64,000 nt of DNA from NCBI GenBank assembly GCA_051861545.1, contig JBIMKP010000006.1, positions 1 through 64,000 on the forward strand. The letters are read 5' to 3'. This DNA is from CAISCU01 sp051861545 (GTDB taxonomy: Bacteria > Bacteroidota > Bacteroidia > UKL13-3). The notes under the pieces are model-generated. The model had not been told where the DNA came from. It saw only the letters and a program-made list of their open reading frames with translations, and did no database searches. Made by a program: the position numbers and the translations under genes. Position 1 is the first letter of the stretch, and each line of letters begins with the position of its first letter. Positions 46,701-53,952 of this stretch are shown here, piece after piece.

Positions 46701-46801
46701 ACCTCACCATCTGCGACTAAATTAGCCGTAGATGGAATCTGCGCCTTTGCAACAAGCAAACTAGTAACTGTGCAAATAAATAATAGTACTATTCTTTTCA
46801 T
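40700..46801 (-). CDS. Giant secreted protein: delta-60-like repeats, FN3-like modules, SBBP propeller, LamG-like domain, T9SS domain
   Basis: This encodes 2033 residues with a signal peptide (MKRIVLLFICTVTSLLVAKAQ). To about 760 there are degenerate delta-60-like units (LYVGGNFEGGTG..., IYLGGSF...). About 800-1280 hold four FN3-like modules. About 1285-1690 contain seven SBBP-type repeats (such as GGPKKDAGGGVVTDASGNVY and AGGADQDVAFSIAADNNGDF), the right number for one seven-bladed propeller. About 1705-1920 form a LamG/concanavalin-like domain (GLVAWYKMNGNANDASGNGN to YSFDGSIDDVRIYRRALSSA). The end (KLWPNPSSGKLNFDL to LIISK) is a T9SS sorting domain. The function is presumably surface binding or adhesion. 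Confidence 0.87.
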   Translation of the reverse strand: MKRIVLLFICTVTSLLVAKAQIPSTANLVADGEVNASVVVYTSSGPRIHVGGDFTAFGDPNSANFAAVNASGQNVANALPTMNGQVNKILADGSNLYVVGRFIRVGGVLRNGIVKLNAQRQIDVNFNPAIDFIDTSTTGTFEINDIAINGNLIAISGYFRVNGTELRRIALIDKATGSVYSWTPNLSVSSSLIYDVEFNNSLLFVGGKFDITSVVNGNVTVVRKAFAAYIISNPNSVTLSGAFNFGLSNPNGWQPIVYTLATSGTTLYIGGNFEGGTGFVSQNIISVNMTSGTRNSNFNAGLSSPNNNAYLSSYVTTIVAVSSNIIFVGGKFYTPYLGGIRRANFALLSSTGGFSNAPQFNIADFDNTIIRNISVVNTGTNTFRLFLSGPFSSILNSNRRFKGMLAYDFNSSNYSFALNSQILDGTAGPITSCFRDGTSTYILGGSFSFAGGTRCPHLATFTHTGNLDMTTTNGFFMNSFGNMSIKSMALIGTNIYLGGSFKPSNSSMPSSGRNDLMKISRTTLITDNNFPQLDGTFGNVVNVLAGEGSELFIGGSFSRYLTQTGAPVLKPNFIAWNIGTNSVINYTPNILGTVTDIAFNYNNLFVAGSFSAPLSGSSPAIAKFLRSTSSLTFQTFSTSNVHSNITSLEVINANMYVGEKNAIFVYDISGISSNPYKAKYNLPTPTNTMVTSILPITSTTVAVGFNTGKLYLGPIHSGAVFQTYSMYEDTRVLSNFKSLYLPNWNAIKLVGVYRSPLWFHSKGGTTGFGNGTSTFVAFNASFVPPAPPAPTVGASNMSFSNIEAFNLRMSCNSGNGSGRIVLARKGGIPVIPATFPSTIIGSTIFGNGTNFGSGTFCVSNSSGVINNLTITNLQALSSYTFSVIEYNTLGTVRTYNTTSILTNSTMTLNNVIFGCLDNPNLYSTVITSNSIGVGLWGNSTLNRRYIIKQGANSISFVPQNGMAYYPGPLPDGSQLSNSPTFNSLTPGTTYSVACIQFNNSNQYCSNLSKTNFTTSSFAPLPTTQAFNINITPSKTSASISWNGGNGGRSTVIVSKLPNAPIIGNNTINAINGTNYVGNANMAVSSSSSMLTYINGVSQNAQVVYHGIGNSVVVNGLNPGSVYQVAVFMSNGGGFGSAGQVVYLTSQRPTATFSTKPLIVAPSAITFTHNITVSQDDARLNYSGGNGNRSLVILKKDGPVNFAPINDSFYIHNWSFGLGNQLGLGNYAIMNNNPNGEVIAYNLEADAEYHFAIFQYNTDDIFQPQEIKYNPNPYRGVFRTSRAWPVRAGGPKKDAGGGVVTDASGNVYVAGTFETFGSWGTSSLPSSGGNDIFLTKYSPNGKPLWVVKQGGGDADAASALAIDNSGNLIMTGSFRGTGNFGIPLVSNGIDDIFISKLDPSGNVIWSKRAGGADQDVAFSIAADNNGDFYIAGYFRGTITFPNSSTTMTSLGGTDALLAKYDGNGNLLWAKSGGGTGNDFAYGVSVRGSNVAMVGQFESSATFNSSNLLSAGQSDIFIAEYSGSNGSLNWVNKFGGTGNDIAFSITTASSDYVIAGQFANSVTIGSTTLNSAGNSDVLVVKVNSSGTPVWFKRAGGISQDAGRGIAINSVGDKLFVTGSFAESAVFGPTTLNSFGNLDIFVATVDLATGDFETVYQNGGPLDDEARGITASTSNTSFITGYFNGQGSFGNVDLTSAGDWDIFVHKFTLVVAPDLANGLVAWYKMNGNANDASGNGNNGFAQNITSTVDRSNSANKAYLFQPSLSGVDVLGIDPINVAGAATTNASTYLAWIKTAPNFEISNIPKPIFCTSFDDSENRLIQLSDIGTITYTFNSNIGNMQVNQNSVVPIQDNSWHHLAVVFKSGIEIIFYLDGNEIGRQNLTYFFLPETFLGTHWNIGHMTTMNRSTQVYSFDGSIDDVRIYRRALSSAEVNFIKNQSATNSLVEESENKSAKVSPEVKLWPNPSSGKLNFDLGSKAKNFEIKILDISGIEVMNKTINNLDDSYLSLDLQNLNTGYYFVQLNIDGQTNIQKLIISK

Positions 46802-46806
46802 ATTTT

Positions 46807-47166
46807 TTAATTTAATTCATTGATAGGTATGATGGTTTCTGAAATGAGAGTTTTATTCTCTAAAATGTGAACCACCAAGGATTTTAATCCGGCTAATTCT
46901 TGAAGGATTTCGCCACTAAAATAGTTATTTAATTTAGATGACCTAACTCTTTCAAATTCAACAATCAACATTTCGGCTTCTTTCCTCTGTTTTGAAAAGT
47001 GCAACATCATTTGGTCTCTCAGAAAACCATCGATTACTTCTAAACTTAATAAATCTACTTTGCTGGTTTTCGACCATAAAACATAAGGCTTGTTTAAAGA
47101 AACCTGTTCGTTTGCTGGTTTAGCTTGGGTAGAAACTTGGGTGCTTTTAGTAATTGTTGTTTTCAT
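46807..47166 (-). CDS. Uncharacterised small protein upstream of the giant T9SS gene
   Basis: This encodes 119 residues. The first 25 residues are Thr/Gln/Lys-rich (MKTTITKSTQVSTQAKPANE) and not a signal peptide. The rest is predicted helical (LSLEVIDGFLRDQMMLHFSK, GEILQELAGLKSLVVHILEN). It ends five bases before the start of the 2033-residue gene, so the two are co-transcribed. A cytoplasmic partner or regulator of the exported protein is possible, but no family is recognised. Confidence 0.6.
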   Translation of the reverse strand: MKTTITKSTQVSTQAKPANEQVSLNKPYVLWSKTSKVDLLSLEVIDGFLRDQMMLHFSKQRKEAEMLIVEFERVRSSKLNNYFSGEILQELAGLKSLVVHILENKTLISETIIPINELN

Positions 47167-47286
47167 ATGGGGAACATTTAAATATACTTAATACTATTTT
47201 AATTAAATATCAGATATACCGCAATTTATGGCAAAAAAACTGCTACCCAAACCCCAAACCCCACTTATAATTACCACTTAATAAGT

Positions 47287-47319
47287 AAAAAGGCCCGTCT
47301 GTATCAGACGAGCCTTTTT
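47287..47319. terminator. Terminator downstream of the acyl-CoA dehydrogenase gene
   Basis: AAAAAGGC-C-CGTCTG and CAGACG-A-GCCTTTTT form a long stem with one mismatch and loop TAT. T-runs follow on either strand. Its position fits termination of the minus-strand acyl-CoA dehydrogenase gene. Confidence 0.85.
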
Positions 47320-47339
47320 TATAAGATTTAAATGAAAAA

Positions 47340-48479
47340 TTACTTCAAAACCTCTCTCGAGATAACTATTCTTTGTACTTCACTTGTACCTTCATAAATC
47401 TGAGTGATTTTAGCATCACGCATTAATCTTTCTACATGGTATTCTTTTACATATCCATATCCTCCATGAACTTGAACGGCTTCGGTTGTTACCCACATAG
47501 CAGTTTCAGATGCGAAAACTTTTGCCATCGAACTAACTAAAGCATAATCTTGGTGGGTATCTTTTAAATAAGCTGCTTTTAAACATAATAATCTGGCTGC
47601 TTCAATTTGAGTTGCCATATCAGCCAATTTAAATTGAATTGCTTGGTGATGCATAATTTCTTTACCGAATGCTTTACGTTCTTTAGCATATTTAACTGCT
47701 AATTCGTAAGCACCACTTGCAATACCTAATGCTTGCGAAGCAATACCAATTCTACCTCCAGCCAAAACTTTCATTGCGAATTTGAAACCAAATCCATCTT
47801 CACCAATTCTGTTTTCTTTAGGAACTTTTACATCCTGAAACATAATACTATGAGTATCACTACCACGGATACCCATTTTATCTTCTTTCTTACCAACTAC
47901 AACGCCATCCCAAGCTTTTTCTACGATAAAAGCATTAATACCTTTATGACCTTTATCTACATGAGTATGAGCAATTACTAAATAATATGTACCAGAATTT
48001 CCATTAGTAATCCAATTTTTAGTACCATTCAACAAGTAATGGTCACCCATGTCAATTGCAGTAGTTCTTTGTGAAGTTGCATCACTACCAGCCTCAGGTT
48101 CAGATAATAAAAACGCACCGTGACATTTTCCTGAAGCCATTGGAACTAAATATTTCTGTTTTTGTTCTTCTGTTCCAAATTCTTCTAATCCCCAACAAAC
48201 CAATGAATTGTTAACAGAAACAACTACTGAAGCTGATGCATCAACCTTCGATAATTCTTCCATTGCTAATACATAAGAAATGGTATCCATACCACTTCCT
48301 CCGTATTTTGGATCAACCATCATACCTAAGAACCCTAATTCACCTAATTTTTTAATTTGTTCATAAGGGAATTCTTGGTTATTATCTCTTTCAATAACAC
48401 CCGGTAATAATTCGGTTTGAGCAAAATCTCTTGCTGCTTGTTGAACATTCAAATGTTCTTCTGTTAAATCAAAATTCAT
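47340..48479 (-). CDS. Short-chain acyl-CoA dehydrogenase (butyryl-CoA dehydrogenase type)
   Basis: This encodes 379 residues. MNFDLTEEHLNVQQAARDFA opens the N-terminal helical domain. The FAD-binding segments GAFLLSEPEAGSDATS and YLLNGTKNWITNG lie near 125-165, and the C-terminal region has KAFGKEIMHHQAIQFKLADM, QVHGGYGYVKEYHVERLMRD and IYEGTSEVQR with the catalytic Glu near 363. It oxidises short-chain acyl-CoA with electrons passed to ETF. It has its own promoter motif and terminator, so it is monocistronic. Chain length is inferred from family resemblance only. Confidence 0.93.
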   Translation of the reverse strand: MNFDLTEEHLNVQQAARDFAQTELLPGVIERDNNQEFPYEQIKKLGELGFLGMMVDPKYGGSGMDTISYVLAMEELSKVDASASVVVSVNNSLVCWGLEEFGTEEQKQKYLVPMASGKCHGAFLLSEPEAGSDATSQRTTAIDMGDHYLLNGTKNWITNGNSGTYYLVIAHTHVDKGHKGINAFIVEKAWDGVVVGKKEDKMGIRGSDTHSIMFQDVKVPKENRIGEDGFGFKFAMKVLAGGRIGIASQALGIASGAYELAVKYAKERKAFGKEIMHHQAIQFKLADMATQIEAARLLCLKAAYLKDTHQDYALVSSMAKVFASETAMWVTTEAVQVHGGYGYVKEYHVERLMRDAKITQIYEGTSEVQRIVISREVLK

Positions 48480-48498
48480 AATCGGTAGGTTTACAATG

Positions 48499-48506
48499 CG
48501 AATATA
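48499..48506 (-). promoter_or_regulatory. -7-like element TATATTCG of the acyl-CoA dehydrogenase gene
   Basis: On the minus strand TATATTCGC lies 19 bases before the ATG at 48479 and matches TAnnTT(T/C)G. Confidence 0.45.
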
Positions 48507-48548
48507 TCTTTTTTTTGAATTGATGAAGTTAATCTAAAAAGATTTACC

Positions 48549-49043
48549 TCAAAAAGCCAATTTAATCTTTTTCTCTATAGCTGAAGTAGAATAACCCGGA
48601 ATAAAATCAATTGTTCTTACTTCTCCGTTTTTTGACATTACAATATCGTATCCTACAATGTCTTCTGGTTTATAGTCACTTCCTTTTACCAAAACATCTG
48701 GCCGAACTAATTTTATGAGTTCATAAGGTGTTTCTTCTCCAAACAGCACCACTGCATCTACAAAACCCAATGAGGCAATTACCTGTAAACGAGAACTTTC
48801 ATCTTGGATTGGACGATGAGGGCCTTTTAACTTGCTTACTGATTCATCTGTGTTTAAGCCCAAAACCAATTTAGTGCCTAAATCAGATGCTTTGGCTAAA
48901 TAATCAACATGACCTTTATGTAATAAATCGAAACAACCATTTGTAAAAACAAGCTTCTCGCCAGTTTTTTCCCACTCAATGAGCTGTTTTTTAAGCGTTT
49001 CGTTGGTATGAATTTTATTTTGAACCTGATTAAACTTGCTCAT
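48549..49043 (-). CDS. rfaE2: D-glycero-beta-D-manno-heptose 1-phosphate adenylyltransferase
   Basis: This encodes 164 residues of a stand-alone nucleotidyltransferase domain. VFTNGCFDLLHKGHVDYLAK contains the HxGH motif, and LGLNTDESVSKLKGPHRPIQ and LVKGSDYKPEDIVG follow as in the RfaE C-terminal domain. The enzyme makes ADP-heptose for lipopolysaccharide core, and the sugar kinase partner is not in the window. The start overlaps the membrane protein gene upstream by 14 bases. The alternative, another cytidylyltransferase-family member, is less likely given RfaE-specific residues. Confidence 0.9.
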   Translation of the reverse strand: MSKFNQVQNKIHTNETLKKQLIEWEKTGEKLVFTNGCFDLLHKGHVDYLAKASDLGTKLVLGLNTDESVSKLKGPHRPIQDESSRLQVIASLGFVDAVVLFGEETPYELIKLVRPDVLVKGSDYKPEDIVGYDIVMSKNGEVRTIDFIPGYSTSAIEKKIKLAF

Positions 49044-50031
49044 TTACTGTATTTTTCTTTTGTAAAAAAACGATGAAAGAAGCTATTAATCCAAATGCTA
49101 TTAAAAAAACCATTTGTGTTCCATGAACTAAGGTTGCATAAGCAATACCATCTTCCTTTTGAACACCAAACAGCAAAAGCGATTGCATGACAAAAAAGTG
49201 ATAGGTACCAGCCCCTGCGCCTGGCGCAGGTAAAACAACGCCAATTGTACCAATTGCAAAAACAGTAAGACAATCAACGAAACTTAGACTAGCAGTTGCT
49301 TCTAAAGCAAAAAGGCAGAAATACATCATAAATATGTAACCAACCCAAATTAAAACTGAAAGGATTACAAATAAAATTGGATTTTTAACATCTTTAATAC
49401 TTAATAAACCCTCTCCAAATCCCTTTAATAGCAATATAAATCTCTGAACTAGTGGAATACTTGAAATTCTCTTTCTGAATAAATAAATGGCTAAAAATCC
49501 AGCAACTAATATTCCAAGAATTAAATATTTGATAGTACCAGATGAGGCTGATTGTGGATTTAAACCTGAATATGATTCTAAAAACTGTTTGATTAAATCA
49601 ATTTGTAAAATAACGATTACCAAGAGAATAATCAATAAGATAAACATATCTACAACTCTTTCAGTAACAACAGAGCCCAAAGATTTTTCCATTGGAATAC
49701 CATCTGTTTTAGAAAGAGAGGCACACCTTGAAACTTCACCAGCTCTAGGAATGAAATAATTAACTAGGTATCCAATTAAAACGGCGTAAATGCTATTTTT
49801 TGTGCTGATTTTATAGTTCAAAGCATCATATAACATTGTAGCTCTATATGCTCTAAACCAGTGACTTAACAACGAAATGCTCATACCTAAAGTAAGCCAA
49901 TAAGGATTAGCAGACTTAATTCTTAGTAATTGATCAGCCCAATCAATTCCATTAAAAACATAAAACAAAAATACTCCACCAATTCCAAGAATAATGGTGT
50001 ATTGAATTATATTTTTTACTGATTTACTCAA
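49030..50031 (-). CDS. UPF0104/LPG-synthase-TM-like flippase protein
   Basis: This encodes 333 residues with about eight membrane helices. Family markers are LLSHWFRAYRATMLYDAL (near 55-72), YLVNYFIPRAGEVSRCASLS (near 90-108) and GAGAGTYHFFVMQSLLLFG (near 275). This is the membrane domain found in MprF and in isolated homologs thought to move lipids across the inner membrane. It starts with TTG overlapping the panD stop (TTGA) and overlaps rfaE2, so all three are translationally coupled. The lipid moved is unknown. Confidence 0.85.
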   Translation of the reverse strand: MSKSVKNIIQYTIILGIGGVFLFYVFNGIDWADQLLRIKSANPYWLTLGMSISLLSHWFRAYRATMLYDALNYKISTKNSIYAVLIGYLVNYFIPRAGEVSRCASLSKTDGIPMEKSLGSVVTERVVDMFILLIILLVIVILQIDLIKQFLESYSGLNPQSASSGTIKYLILGILVAGFLAIYLFRKRISSIPLVQRFILLLKGFGEGLLSIKDVKNPILFVILSVLIWVGYIFMMYFCLFALEATASLSFVDCLTVFAIGTIGVVLPAPGAGAGTYHFFVMQSLLLFGVQKEDGIAYATLVHGTQMVFLIAFGLIASFIVFLQKKNTVNEQV

Positions 50032-50378
50032 GCAGGTATTTGGTTATTGTGGTCGGGATAAATTGCAATTGGCGTGTATTTTTTAGCCTCTTCAAACTCC
50101 ATTAAACCGTAAGAAATAATAATAACATGATCGCCAGTAGCTGCTTTTCTGGCAGCAGGACCATTTAAACAAATCATGCCACTACCTCTTTCACCTTTAA
50201 TAATGTAGGTCTCGATTCTTTCACCATTGTTGATATTTACAACCTGAACCTTCTCATATTCAATCATATTTGCTGCATCCAATAGATTTTCATCAATTGT
50301 AATACTTCCAACATAATGTAATTCGGTTTGCGTTACTTTAGCGCGGTGAATTTTTGATTTTAAAAGCTGTATTTGCAT
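50028..50378 (-). CDS. panD: Aspartate 1-decarboxylase proenzyme
   Basis: This encodes 116 residues. MQIQLLKSKIHRAKVTQTEL continues to HYVGSITID, with the self-cleavage site between Gly24 and Ser25 as in E. coli PanD. The pyruvoyl group formed from Ser25 decarboxylates aspartate to beta-alanine for pantothenate and CoA. NINNGERIETYII and LNGPAARKAATGD are also conserved. It is the first gene of the panD-flippase-rfaE2 operon. Confidence 0.96.
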   Translation of the reverse strand: MQIQLLKSKIHRAKVTQTELHYVGSITIDENLLDAANMIEYEKVQVVNINNGERIETYIIKGERGSGMICLNGPAARKAATGDHVIIISYGLMEFEEAKKYTPIAIYPDHNNQIPA

Positions 50379-50412
50379 ACTATTTAGATAAGGCTTTTGC
50401 CTTAATTAGGCA

Positions 50413-50420
50413 CAAAGCTA
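50413..50420 (-). promoter_or_regulatory. -7-like element TAGCTTTG of the panD operon
   Basis: On the minus strand TAGCTTTG is an exact match to TAnnTTTG and lies about 34 bases before the panD ATG at 50378. Confidence 0.55.
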
Positions 50421-50487
50421 AGTGAAAAAGCCTAAAGACCAAAAAAATCCATTGTTTCAAAGCCAAACTAACAAACATTAGAAATGC

Positions 50488-50530
50488 TTGTCATATGTTT
50501 GTCATAAGGAACCAAGATGACCTTTGTCAT
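50488..50530 (+). promoter_or_regulatory. Three TTGTCAT boxes upstream of the HmuY/TonB operon
   Basis: TTGTCAT occurs at 50488-50494, 50499-50505 and 50524-50530, spaced 11 and 25 bp. The last forms an inverted repeat ATGAC-CTTT-GTCAT with the preceding bases (50517-50530). They lie 51-93 bases before the ATG at 50581, a natural place for operators of an iron- or haem-regulated operon. The regulator is unknown; the boxes do not look like a canonical Fur site. Confidence 0.45.
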
Positions 50531-50580
50531 TTTTATGCCTAACGCCTATCAACTTTCTTTGCAGCCACAAAAATCAACAA

Positions 50581-51903
50581 ATGAAGAAATTATTACTTGC
50601 CTTATTTATTCTACCAACTTTTTTACAAGCCCAAGAAATTTCAGATAGCGTTACAATGCTACCTCGAAATGTTTTAGATGTTTATTACAATATCGAAAAA
50701 GGAACAAAAGATACTGTAAGAACAAATAACTGGCATTTAGCATTTGCAACTAGAAAAGCTCAGCCGCCTTTTAAAACTATGCAGGCTGCTACTATCAGAA
50801 TAAATGAAGGTTCTGGTGTTGAAGTTTTTAAATCATCTTTCACCTCTAGCGAATGGAATGATTTTGATACAGCACAATGGATGACTTGGCCAACTTTTTT
50901 CAATAGTGATAGTACTTGGGATATTGGTGCCTTTAATCAACAAAGAAATCTTTCAAACCCATTTGATTATGGATGGGGTCAGTACGACATGAACAGCAGA
51001 GATGTTATAGGAAATAAAATTTGGTTGTTGGCAATAACAACATCACCAAATCCTTCAGCACCAAAATCTTTAAAAAAGTTAATGATTTCGAAAATTGTTT
51101 ATGATACACAGTGGGTTTTCACTATTTCTAATATAGATGGCACAGATAGCAATACTGTAACAATCAATAAATCAAACTTTAACAATAAATTATTTGCTTA
51201 CTATAATGTATTTTCAAAACAAGTAATTGATAGAGAACCTGCTTTAAATAGCTGGGATTTATTATTCACCAAATACAAAACACTTGTTACCTTATATGGT
51301 CAAACTTTGATGTACCCAGTGATGGGAGTTTTAAATCACCCAATGATGCAAAGCGCAAAAATAATGGTGCCAGAAGCCGATACTTTAAAAATTGGTGGTT
51401 CAAATGATAGCTTATACTTCAATTCTAAAATTGCAAATATTGGATGGGACTGGAAAGTAATTACAACTACACCAGGTGCTTGGCCTGTTAAAGATAGCTT
51501 ATCTTATTTCACTAAAAAAGCCAATGATGGAAATTATGCTAGATTAGTATTCACCGGTTATTTCTCTGACCCAACAACACAATTTATTAAATTCAATCTT
51601 TTAAAATACAAGTTATTACCTATTGGAAACTCAGAAATAAATTCACCTTTCAGCTCGGTAAACATTTTTCCTAACCCAAGTTCTGGTTTAACTACAATTA
51701 ACTTTGAATTGAAAAACCCTAGTCAATCTGTACAAATTGTAATCACAGACATGAGCGGAAAAGTAATTTCAAATCAAACTACCAATCCAATGACCTTAAC
51801 AAGTGGTTTTGATGTAGATTTATCTGGATTAAACTCAGGAATATATTTTGTTAATTTACAAGCAGAAGGTTCGGTTTACTCTGCAAAACTTTTGGTTAAC
51901 TAA
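50581..51903 (+). CDS. HmuY-like protein with T9SS C-terminal sorting domain
   Basis: This encodes 440 residues. MKKLLLALFILPTFLQAQ is the signal peptide, so ATG 50581 is chosen over an upstream in-frame ATG at 50524. Two stretches resemble HmuY, the haemophore-like family of P. gingivalis: RTNNWHLAFATRK near 42 and NSWDLLFTKYKTLVTLYGQT near 222-245, followed by GVLNHPMMQSAK. The last 85 residues (VNIFPNPSSGLTTINFELKN to YSAKLLVN) are a T9SS type A sorting domain. It probably captures a ligand, perhaps haem, outside the cell. It is the first gene of a four-gene operon; the TonB receptor gene starts with the very next base. Confidence 0.8.
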   Translation: MKKLLLALFILPTFLQAQEISDSVTMLPRNVLDVYYNIEKGTKDTVRTNNWHLAFATRKAQPPFKTMQAATIRINEGSGVEVFKSSFTSSEWNDFDTAQWMTWPTFFNSDSTWDIGAFNQQRNLSNPFDYGWGQYDMNSRDVIGNKIWLLAITTSPNPSAPKSLKKLMISKIVYDTQWVFTISNIDGTDSNTVTINKSNFNNKLFAYYNVFSKQVIDREPALNSWDLLFTKYKTLVTLYGQTLMYPVMGVLNHPMMQSAKIMVPEADTLKIGGSNDSLYFNSKIANIGWDWKVITTTPGAWPVKDSLSYFTKKANDGNYARLVFTGYFSDPTTQFIKFNLLKYKLLPIGNSEINSPFSSVNIFPNPSSGLTTINFELKNPSQSVQIVITDMSGKVISNQTTNPMTLTSGFDVDLSGLNSGIYFVNLQAEGSVYSAKLLVN

Positions 51904-53952
51904 TTGCATCAGGTTTTAAAATACAAAATTCAATTTGTAAGCATCACTATTATGATGCTTACAAATTTTCTGTGTTTTAAAGCCAACTCTCAGCCAACAA
52001 AACAAACGGCAAAAGACAAAAGATTCAATCTCGATGAGCTTATTGTAACTGGTCAGTACGAAGAAACTAGTTTGAATAAATCGGTTTATAAAGTAAAAAT
52101 TATCGACCCAAAAAGAATTCAAGCCCAAGGAGCTTTTAACCTCCAACAAGTTTTATCAAACGAACTTAATGTTAGAATAATTCAGGACCCCATGTTAGGT
52201 TCGAGTATCAAATTGCAAGGTGTTGGAGGAAATAATATAAAAATACTAATAGATGGAGTTCCTGTAACTGGTCGCGAATCGGGCAATATTGATTTGACTC
52301 AAATTAATATGAACAATGTTGAACGCATTGAACTGATTGAAGGCCCAATGAGTGTGAGTTTTGGAACAGATGCTTTGGGTGGTGTTATTAATATCATCAC
52401 AAAAAAACCAGTTGAAAATGAAAAACAAATTTTCCTTAGCACCTATTACGAATCTATTGGCCAATACAATGCCGATGCAGGAGCCAAATTTTCTGGTTCA
52501 AAACTAAGTAGTCAGATTGGATTTGGTAGAAACTTTTTTGGTGGATATTCTGAAGACCCAAATTCAAGAACCAAATTATGGAAACCAAGAACTCAATACA
52601 ATGGAAATTTTGAATTGAGTTATAAAATTCCGAAAGGAACTATCAGGTGGAATAATATTGCATTTTCAGAAAAAATGACCAATAAAGGTGAAGCTGAAAT
52701 TGACTGGACCAAGGCCACGGCACAAGACAAGTATTTTTTAACTGATAGATATAGCTCAACAGTATTTTTTGATATCAAACCAGAAAAAAAGAGAAACTTA
52801 AATTTAATATTCTCTTATAACTTTTACAGACGAATGCTACAATCTTATTTAAAAGATTTAGTAAGTCTTGAAGAAAAGGTAATACCATCAGCAGAAGCAC
52901 AAGACACTACGAGGTTTCACAATTTTATGAGCAGAGGAACCTATTCAAACACTTTTTTAACCTCAAAAATTGCTTACCAATTAGGTTATGAATTAAACCA
53001 TGAGGTGGCTACCGGCTCAAAATTAGCAGAAACCAAAAACATGGGTGAATACAGTGGTTTTATGAGTTTTGAAGTAAAAGCCACACCTAGATTAGTAATT
53101 AGACCAGCTTTAAGAGTTAGTTATCATACAATTTACAATGCACCTTTAATTCCATCATTCAATTTAAAATATGATATCAACTCAAACTTTGTAATAAGAG
53201 CAAGTTATGGTAGAGGGTTTAGAGCTCCTGGAATGAAAGAATTATTCTTACAATTTGCCGACCTAAATCACAATATTCAAGGGAATGTAGACTTGGTGCC
53301 AGAAAAATCGCACAATACCCAAATTTTCTTTTGTTTCGACCATAAAGCAGAAAATCGAGTTTTTAGATTCGAGCCATCAATATTTTATAACCAAATTTCT
53401 GATATGATTGGGTTAGCAAGGTTTGGAGAAGGAAATAATACTGGCTTTAAATATTTCAATCTTAACTCTTATGAAGGATTAGGTTTGAATATCAATACAG
53501 AGTACAGAAGACCTAATTATTCAGTTTCATTAGGCTATGCTTATACTGGAAACAGAAATGTATTTAGTCAAGCTTCTGTAGAAAATAAATTCTATTTTAA
53601 CAATGAAGGTCGAATCAATTTCACTTACACATTTTGTAAAGAGAATGTATCTTTAAACTTGTTTTGTAAAATAAATGGTAAATTTCAGAGTTATCAGTTC
53701 ATTCCTGAAACCAATACTACCTTATTAACGTATATGAATCCATATACTATTTTCGATATAAGTGCTACAAAGTCATTTAAAAAACAAAAAATTCAGTTAA
53801 GTTGTGGTTTAAAAAACTTAACGAATTTAAGAAACGTAAATGCAAGTTTTGCAAGTGGACCACATAATTCTATGAGCAATTCTGCAATGATGGGAATGGG
53901 AAGAAGTATATTTGTGAGCTTACGTTTTAATTTTAACAAACAGAATTCTTGA
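51904..53952 (+). CDS. TonB-dependent outer-membrane receptor
   Basis: This encodes 682 residues. The N-terminal signal (KYKIQFVSITIMMLTNFLCF) precedes a TonB-box-like segment (NLDELIVTGQYEET), the plug domain (FNLQQVLSNELNVRIIQDPM, then VGGNNIKILIDGVPVTGR and VERIELIEGPMSVSFGTDAL), and the beta-barrel (ending in MGRSIFVSLRFNFN). The barrel contains IRASYGRGFRAPGMKELFLQ, the typical FRAP motif of haem, siderophore and cobalamin receptors. It begins with TTG immediately after the previous stop; an ATG at 51952 would cut the signal peptide. It is likely a partner of the flanking HmuY-like proteins. Confidence 0.93.
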   Translation: MHQVLKYKIQFVSITIMMLTNFLCFKANSQPTKQTAKDKRFNLDELIVTGQYEETSLNKSVYKVKIIDPKRIQAQGAFNLQQVLSNELNVRIIQDPMLGSSIKLQGVGGNNIKILIDGVPVTGRESGNIDLTQINMNNVERIELIEGPMSVSFGTDALGGVINIITKKPVENEKQIFLSTYYESIGQYNADAGAKFSGSKLSSQIGFGRNFFGGYSEDPNSRTKLWKPRTQYNGNFELSYKIPKGTIRWNNIAFSEKMTNKGEAEIDWTKATAQDKYFLTDRYSSTVFFDIKPEKKRNLNLIFSYNFYRRMLQSYLKDLVSLEEKVIPSAEAQDTTRFHNFMSRGTYSNTFLTSKIAYQLGYELNHEVATGSKLAETKNMGEYSGFMSFEVKATPRLVIRPALRVSYHTIYNAPLIPSFNLKYDINSNFVIRASYGRGFRAPGMKELFLQFADLNHNIQGNVDLVPEKSHNTQIFFCFDHKAENRVFRFEPSIFYNQISDMIGLARFGEGNNTGFKYFNLNSYEGLGLNINTEYRRPNYSVSLGYAYTGNRNVFSQASVENKFYFNNEGRINFTYTFCKENVSLNLFCKINGKFQSYQFIPETNTTLLTYMNPYTIFDISATKSFKKQKIQLSCGLKNLTNLRNVNASFASGPHNSMSNSAMMGMGRSIFVSLRFNFNKQNS

